The notes under the pieces: model-generated
Databases searched by the model: none
What the model saw: only the letters and a program-made list of their open reading frames with translations
Told to the model about the DNA's origin: nothing
In this document: positions 6,955 to 9,392 of the stretch, in pieces
Position numbering within the stretch: the stretch's first letter is position 1
Layout: every line of letters begins with the position of its first letter
Source: Polyangiaceae bacterium
GTDB taxonomy: Bacteria > Myxococcota > Polyangia > Polyangiales > Polyangiaceae
Reading direction: 5' to 3'
NCBI GenBank assembly: GCA_025936205.1
Contig: JAICTU010000365.1
Location: forward strand, 1 to 9,392
DNA length: 9,392 nt
Made by a program: the position numbers and the translations under genes

Positions 6955-9173
6955 TACCAGCTCTCCGGCGCTGGCGGCTCGGGCCGCGTGAGGAAGTAGC
7001 CCGCCACTTCGAGCAGCTCGGGGTGACGCAGCATGGACCGCCGGAGCGAGCGCTTCAGCTCGCTGACGAGCTCGGGCTGGCTCGCGGCCAGGTCCTCTGC
7101 TTCGAACGGATCTCGCTCGAATTGATAGAGGTGATAACGGACCTCGGAGGCCCCGGGCTCATACATCAGCTTGTACGGCGGCCGAATCACCGCCCGCTGC
7201 TTGGCAGCGCGAATCTCGGGAAGGTACTTGGAGTCGATGGCGATGCGGCCGTGCTCGAGCTGGGCCAGCTCGGTGATCACCGGATACTGGATGCGATCGC
7301 GGGGCACGGCCGGCGTGGGCCAGAGCCATTCCCCCGTCTCGCTGAAGAAGTCGCGTGCGGGCAGCCCCTTGTGGCGGCCCTTGGCATCGAGCAGCGCCAC
7401 TCCCTCTTGCGGAGCCAGCGGTCGGTGGCCGAGCAGGGACAAGATCGTCGGGTACACGTCGAGCTGCGACACATAGCCCTCGATGCGTTGCGGCTGGATC
7501 CGCGGGAACTGATCGCGCGGCAAGTGAAACGCGAGCGGCACTTTCAGCGTCAGCATGCTGCGCAGGTTGTCGCCATGGCCCACGCACGTCGGGCATTCGT
7601 AGAGGCCTTCGCCGTGATCCGCCAGCAGCACGATGATGGTGTTGTCGAGCCGGTCCTCCGCTTCCAGGCGCTGCAGCAGCTTGCCGATGGCAGCGTCAGT
7701 TTCGGCGAGCGCCGCGCGGTACAGGCCGAGCACCTGCTCCCGATCCTCGGGGCGCTCGATCGGAGTCTCACCCACCGCATCTCTGCCGAAGCGCAGCTCC
7801 GGAGAGGCGCCGGGCACCTGGTACTTCGGGTAGAAGTCGCTCGACGACGTATACGGGAAGTGCGGCTGGGAATAAAAGACGAGCCAGAAAAACGGGATCC
7901 GCGGGGCGTCGTGCGCGGGCATGTCCTGGTGAGCGAGCGCGAGCATGTCGTCCTCCAGCACCTGGGGCGCGGCGAAGTTCGCCATGCCGCGCATCAGATT
8001 GTCGATGCGCCGCCCGAGCAGCGAGCGACCGAAGGGGCCCTGCGTGTAGAAAGCGCTCACGGCCGCGAGCACGCTGGGCACGCGCATCATCAGCATCTGC
8101 CCCGTGATGTCTTTCAGCTCGACGCTAGGGACGGCCGTGACTTGAAAGCCGAAGTTGGCGCGCGAGAAGAACTCGCCCGCGTACTCCGAGAACACCGCCG
8201 TGCGATAGCCCAGCGAGCTCAGGTGGGCGGGCAGAGAGAAGTTCTGGACCTGGCTGTGCCGGGCATCGGGGAACATCGTCTCGATGCCGTTCGAGAGCGG
8301 TGCCATCGCCGTGAGCGTGGCCGTCCAGGAGGGGCCGGTGCGCGGCTGCGTGACCAGCGTATTGGGGAAATAAATCGACTCCGCCAGCAACTGGGCCAGA
8401 TGCGGCGTGTGCTGCGCGTCGATCAGATCGGGCCGCAGCGAGTCCACGGCCAGTAGCAGGACGTCGCAGGCCGCGTCCGATGCCTTGCCGGCGGGCAGCG
8501 CGCCGATCGTCGAATTGCGGAAGACGCGCTCGCGCCCCGGCCAGTGGCCGCCCGCCCACCAGAGCCCGCCGAGGCCGAGCAGCGCCAGCGCCCAACCGAT
8601 CTGAACGCCTCGCTCCCGGCGCCCCGCGAGGGCGGCGGTCAGGTAGCCCAGGGCAGCTCCCCCGAAGACCGCGCCCGCGATCAGATGGCCCCAGCGGGCA
8701 CTGAACGTGAGCACATGGCTGGCCGCGAGCGTCGACAAGAACAAACCGGGATGACGGTGGGCGACCCCGGCAAACAGCGCGAACACGACGCTCCATCCCA
8801 GCGCCGTGGGCAGCAGCAGCCTCCCCACGAGCCAGGCCCCGCTGCGTGCATGTAGGCGCAGCAGCAACATCCAGCCGAGCACGGAGGGGGCGAGGGCGCC
8901 CGCCTCCGCCAGGGCGATCCATCCCAGCTCTCTTCCAACCATCTCCAGGAACGGCCCGTAGGCGCTGAGCGCCCGAGTCGCCGTCCCTTCGTCGCGCGCG
9001 CCTGCATAACTGCCTTCGAGCGCGATCAGGCAAAGCCCGGCGCTGGAGAACACGCCGAGCAGAGACCCGAGAACGGCACGCCCCGTGAGACCCAGCCACG
9101 AAGGAACGCGGGCGGAGCTGGCTCGCTCCTCTGCCACCTCGGCCAGGACGAGCTGAGGCTCGGTGGTCGTCAT
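6954..9173 (-). CDS. Membrane-anchored alkaline-phosphatase/sulfatase-superfamily transferase, Thr-type
   Basis: This 739-residue protein has a 25-residue cytoplasmic N-terminus and about five hydrophobic helices (near 28-53, 84-107, 114-138, 162-184, 192-209). A catalytic domain follows (about 235-690), probably periplasmic. The 5-helix plus catalytic-domain plan is that of lipoteichoic acid synthases and phosphoethanolamine transferases. Metal and catalytic residues look intact: D244 and D249 (AVDSLRPD), T279 in TGPSWTATLT aligned with the Cys of sulfatase CxPxR, H437 (SQPHFPY), D519-H520 (LLADHGEG) and H533 (VGHGDN). Thr in place of the formylglycine Cys argues against sulfatase and for phosphate-group transfer or phosphodiester cleavage at the envelope. 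C527-P-T-C530 between DHGEG and GHGD is an unusual CxxC. The ATG at 9173 has TGAGG 4 bases upstream. It is the first gene of a two-gene operon with the degenerate relative. Family assignment is firm; substrate and exact reaction are unknown. Confidence 0.88.
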   Translation of the reverse strand: MTTTEPQLVLAEVAEERASSARVPSWLGLTGRAVLGSLLGVFSSAGLCLIALEGSYAGARDEGTATRALSAYGPFLEMVGRELGWIALAEAGALAPSVLGWMLLLRLHARSGAWLVGRLLLPTALGWSVVFALFAGVAHRHPGLFLSTLAASHVLTFSARWGHLIAGAVFGGAALGYLTAALAGRRERGVQIGWALALLGLGGLWWAGGHWPGRERVFRNSTIGALPAGKASDAACDVLLLAVDSLRPDLIDAQHTPHLAQLLAESIYFPNTLVTQPRTGPSWTATLTAMAPLSNGIETMFPDARHSQVQNFSLPAHLSSLGYRTAVFSEYAGEFFSRANFGFQVTAVPSVELKDITGQMLMMRVPSVLAAVSAFYTQGPFGRSLLGRRIDNLMRGMANFAAPQVLEDDMLALAHQDMPAHDAPRIPFFWLVFYSQPHFPYTSSSDFYPKYQVPGASPELRFGRDAVGETPIERPEDREQVLGLYRAALAETDAAIGKLLQRLEAEDRLDNTIIVLLADHGEGLYECPTCVGHGDNLRSMLTLKVPLAFHLPRDQFPRIQPQRIEGYVSQLDVYPTILSLLGHRPLAPQEGVALLDAKGRHKGLPARDFFSETGEWLWPTPAVPRDRIQYPVITELAQLEHGRIAIDSKYLPEIRAAKQRAVIRPPYKLMYEPGASEVRYHLYQFERDPFEAEDLAASQPELVSELKRSLRRSMLRHPELLEVAGYFLTRPEPPAPESW
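6961..6966 (-). promoter_or_regulatory. Ribosome binding site inside the upstream gene
   Basis: GGAGAG on the minus strand lies within the last codons of the membrane-anchored gene and 6 bases (GGAG: 8 bases) before the ATG of the soluble gene. With the TAATG stop-start overlap it supports reinitiation-coupled translation and fixes the start at 6954. Confidence 0.6.
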
Positions 9174-9227
9174 GCGACCTCACATTCAGCAGCATCACCG
9201 GCTCGATGTCACCCGGAATTGCCCTTC

Positions 9228-9256
9228 AGTTCATCGCCTTGACACGAATTTGGCAA
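9228..9256 (-). promoter_or_regulatory. Weak sigma-70-like promoter candidate
   Basis: On the minus strand TTGCCA (9256-9251, 5/6 to TTGACA) is followed after 17 bases by TGAACT (9233-9228, 3/6 to TATAAT). It points into the membrane-anchored transferase gene with a leader of about 45-50 bases. The -10 box is poor, so this is only a candidate. An 8-bp dyad overlaps its -35 box. Confidence 0.25.
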
Positions 9257-9278
9257 CGAGCGAGCATGGCCTCGTTGC
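9253..9278. repeat. Inverted repeat A, operator-like dyad
   Basis: GCAACGAG (9253-9260) and CTCGTTGC (9271-9278) form a perfect 8-bp inverted repeat with a 10-base centre, about 80-105 bases upstream of the transferase start. The half-site spacing would suit a dimeric repressor or an RNA stem. It is interlocked with inverted repeat B. Confidence 0.6.
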
Positions 9279-9290
9279 GGCGGCATGCTC
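9262..9290. repeat. Inverted repeat B, interlocked with A
   Basis: GAGCATG (9262-9268) and CATGCTC (9284-9290) are perfect 7-bp inverted repeats with a 15-base centre. The left arm lies in the loop of repeat A and the right arm lies outside it, giving the order A-B-A'-B'. Both stems can form only as a pseudoknot or as alternatives. Confidence 0.6.
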
Positions 9291-9291
9291 A

Positions 9292-9392
9292 TGCGGGGAC
9301 ACCCCGCACCCCTGACTTTTCCGCGGGGACACCCCGCACCGCTGGCTCTGCGGGGACACCCCGCACCGCTGGCTCTGCGGGGACACCCCGCA
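9292..9392. repeat. Array of a 17-base palindrome, four copies, running off the edge
   Basis: TGCGGGGACACCCCGCA (7-bp stems, ACA centre) occurs at 9292-9308, 9322-9338 (first base C), 9349-9365 and 9376-9392. The last two spacers are identical 10-mers, CCGCTGGCTC, giving a 27-base period. The first spacer is 13 bases (9309-9321) and different. The fourth copy ends exactly at the window edge, so the array may continue. Identical spacers and very short period exclude a CRISPR array. It resembles REP-type or tandem palindromic intergenic repeats; no transposase is in view. Confidence 0.9.

Noticed and set aside
6399..8456. 685-codon plus-strand frame across the transferase pair
   Set aside because: Arg/Ala-rich shadow frame; the minus strand carries clear catalytic motifs throughout.
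9251..9266. Sigma-54-like promoter pointing right (TGGCA at 9251, GCA at 9264)
   Set aside because: Spacing is correct but the -12 element lacks TT, the site overlaps inverted repeats, and no gene is visible downstream in the window.
9292..9392. CRISPR array
   Set aside because: Spacers are 10-13 bases and two are identical; repeats are 17-base palindromes. This is a tandem repeat.

Overview
The window is high-GC bacterial DNA with strong G/C preference at third codon positions. It carries five complete protein genes and no RNA genes. A GH67 alpha-glucuronidase, a flagellin and large alkaline-phosphatase/sulfatase-fold proteins in high-GC DNA suggest a flagellated Gram-negative, polysaccharide-using bacterium. 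A Myxococcota or related deltaproteobacterial lineage is plausible, but no marker here settles the phylum.

Layout. (1) 74-3528, minus strand: a two-gene uronate operon. A cytoplasmic GH67 alpha-glucuronidase is followed by an enolase-superfamily D-mannonate dehydratase, and the two overlap by 4 bases (GTGA). One frees (4-O-methyl-)glucuronate from xylan-derived oligosaccharides and the other feeds mannonate to KDG; the isomerase and reductase between them are not in the window. (2) 3529-3776: a divergent intergenic region. Its right half has three small hairpins just upstream of the flagellin start. Two of them present GGA in a six-base loop, one over the Shine-Dalgarno sequence, which is the classic architecture of a CsrA-repressed flagellin leader. 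(3) 3777-4610, plus strand: one short flagellin. It converges on the next operon across a 41-base hairpin that overlaps the neighbour's stop codon. (4) 4633-9173, minus strand: two genes coupled by TAATG, both of the alkaline phosphatase/sulfatase superfamily. The upstream protein has about five membrane helices and an apparently intact Thr-type (not Cys-type) active site. The downstream protein is soluble-looking and has lost several catalytic positions. (5) 9174-9392: the leader of that operon with two interlocked inverted repeats, then an array of a 17-base perfect palindrome that runs off the right edge.

The most unusual signals are the double CsrA-like hairpin leader of the flagellin, the intact/degenerate transferase pair, and the palindrome array next to an A-B-A'-B' inverted-repeat arrangement.
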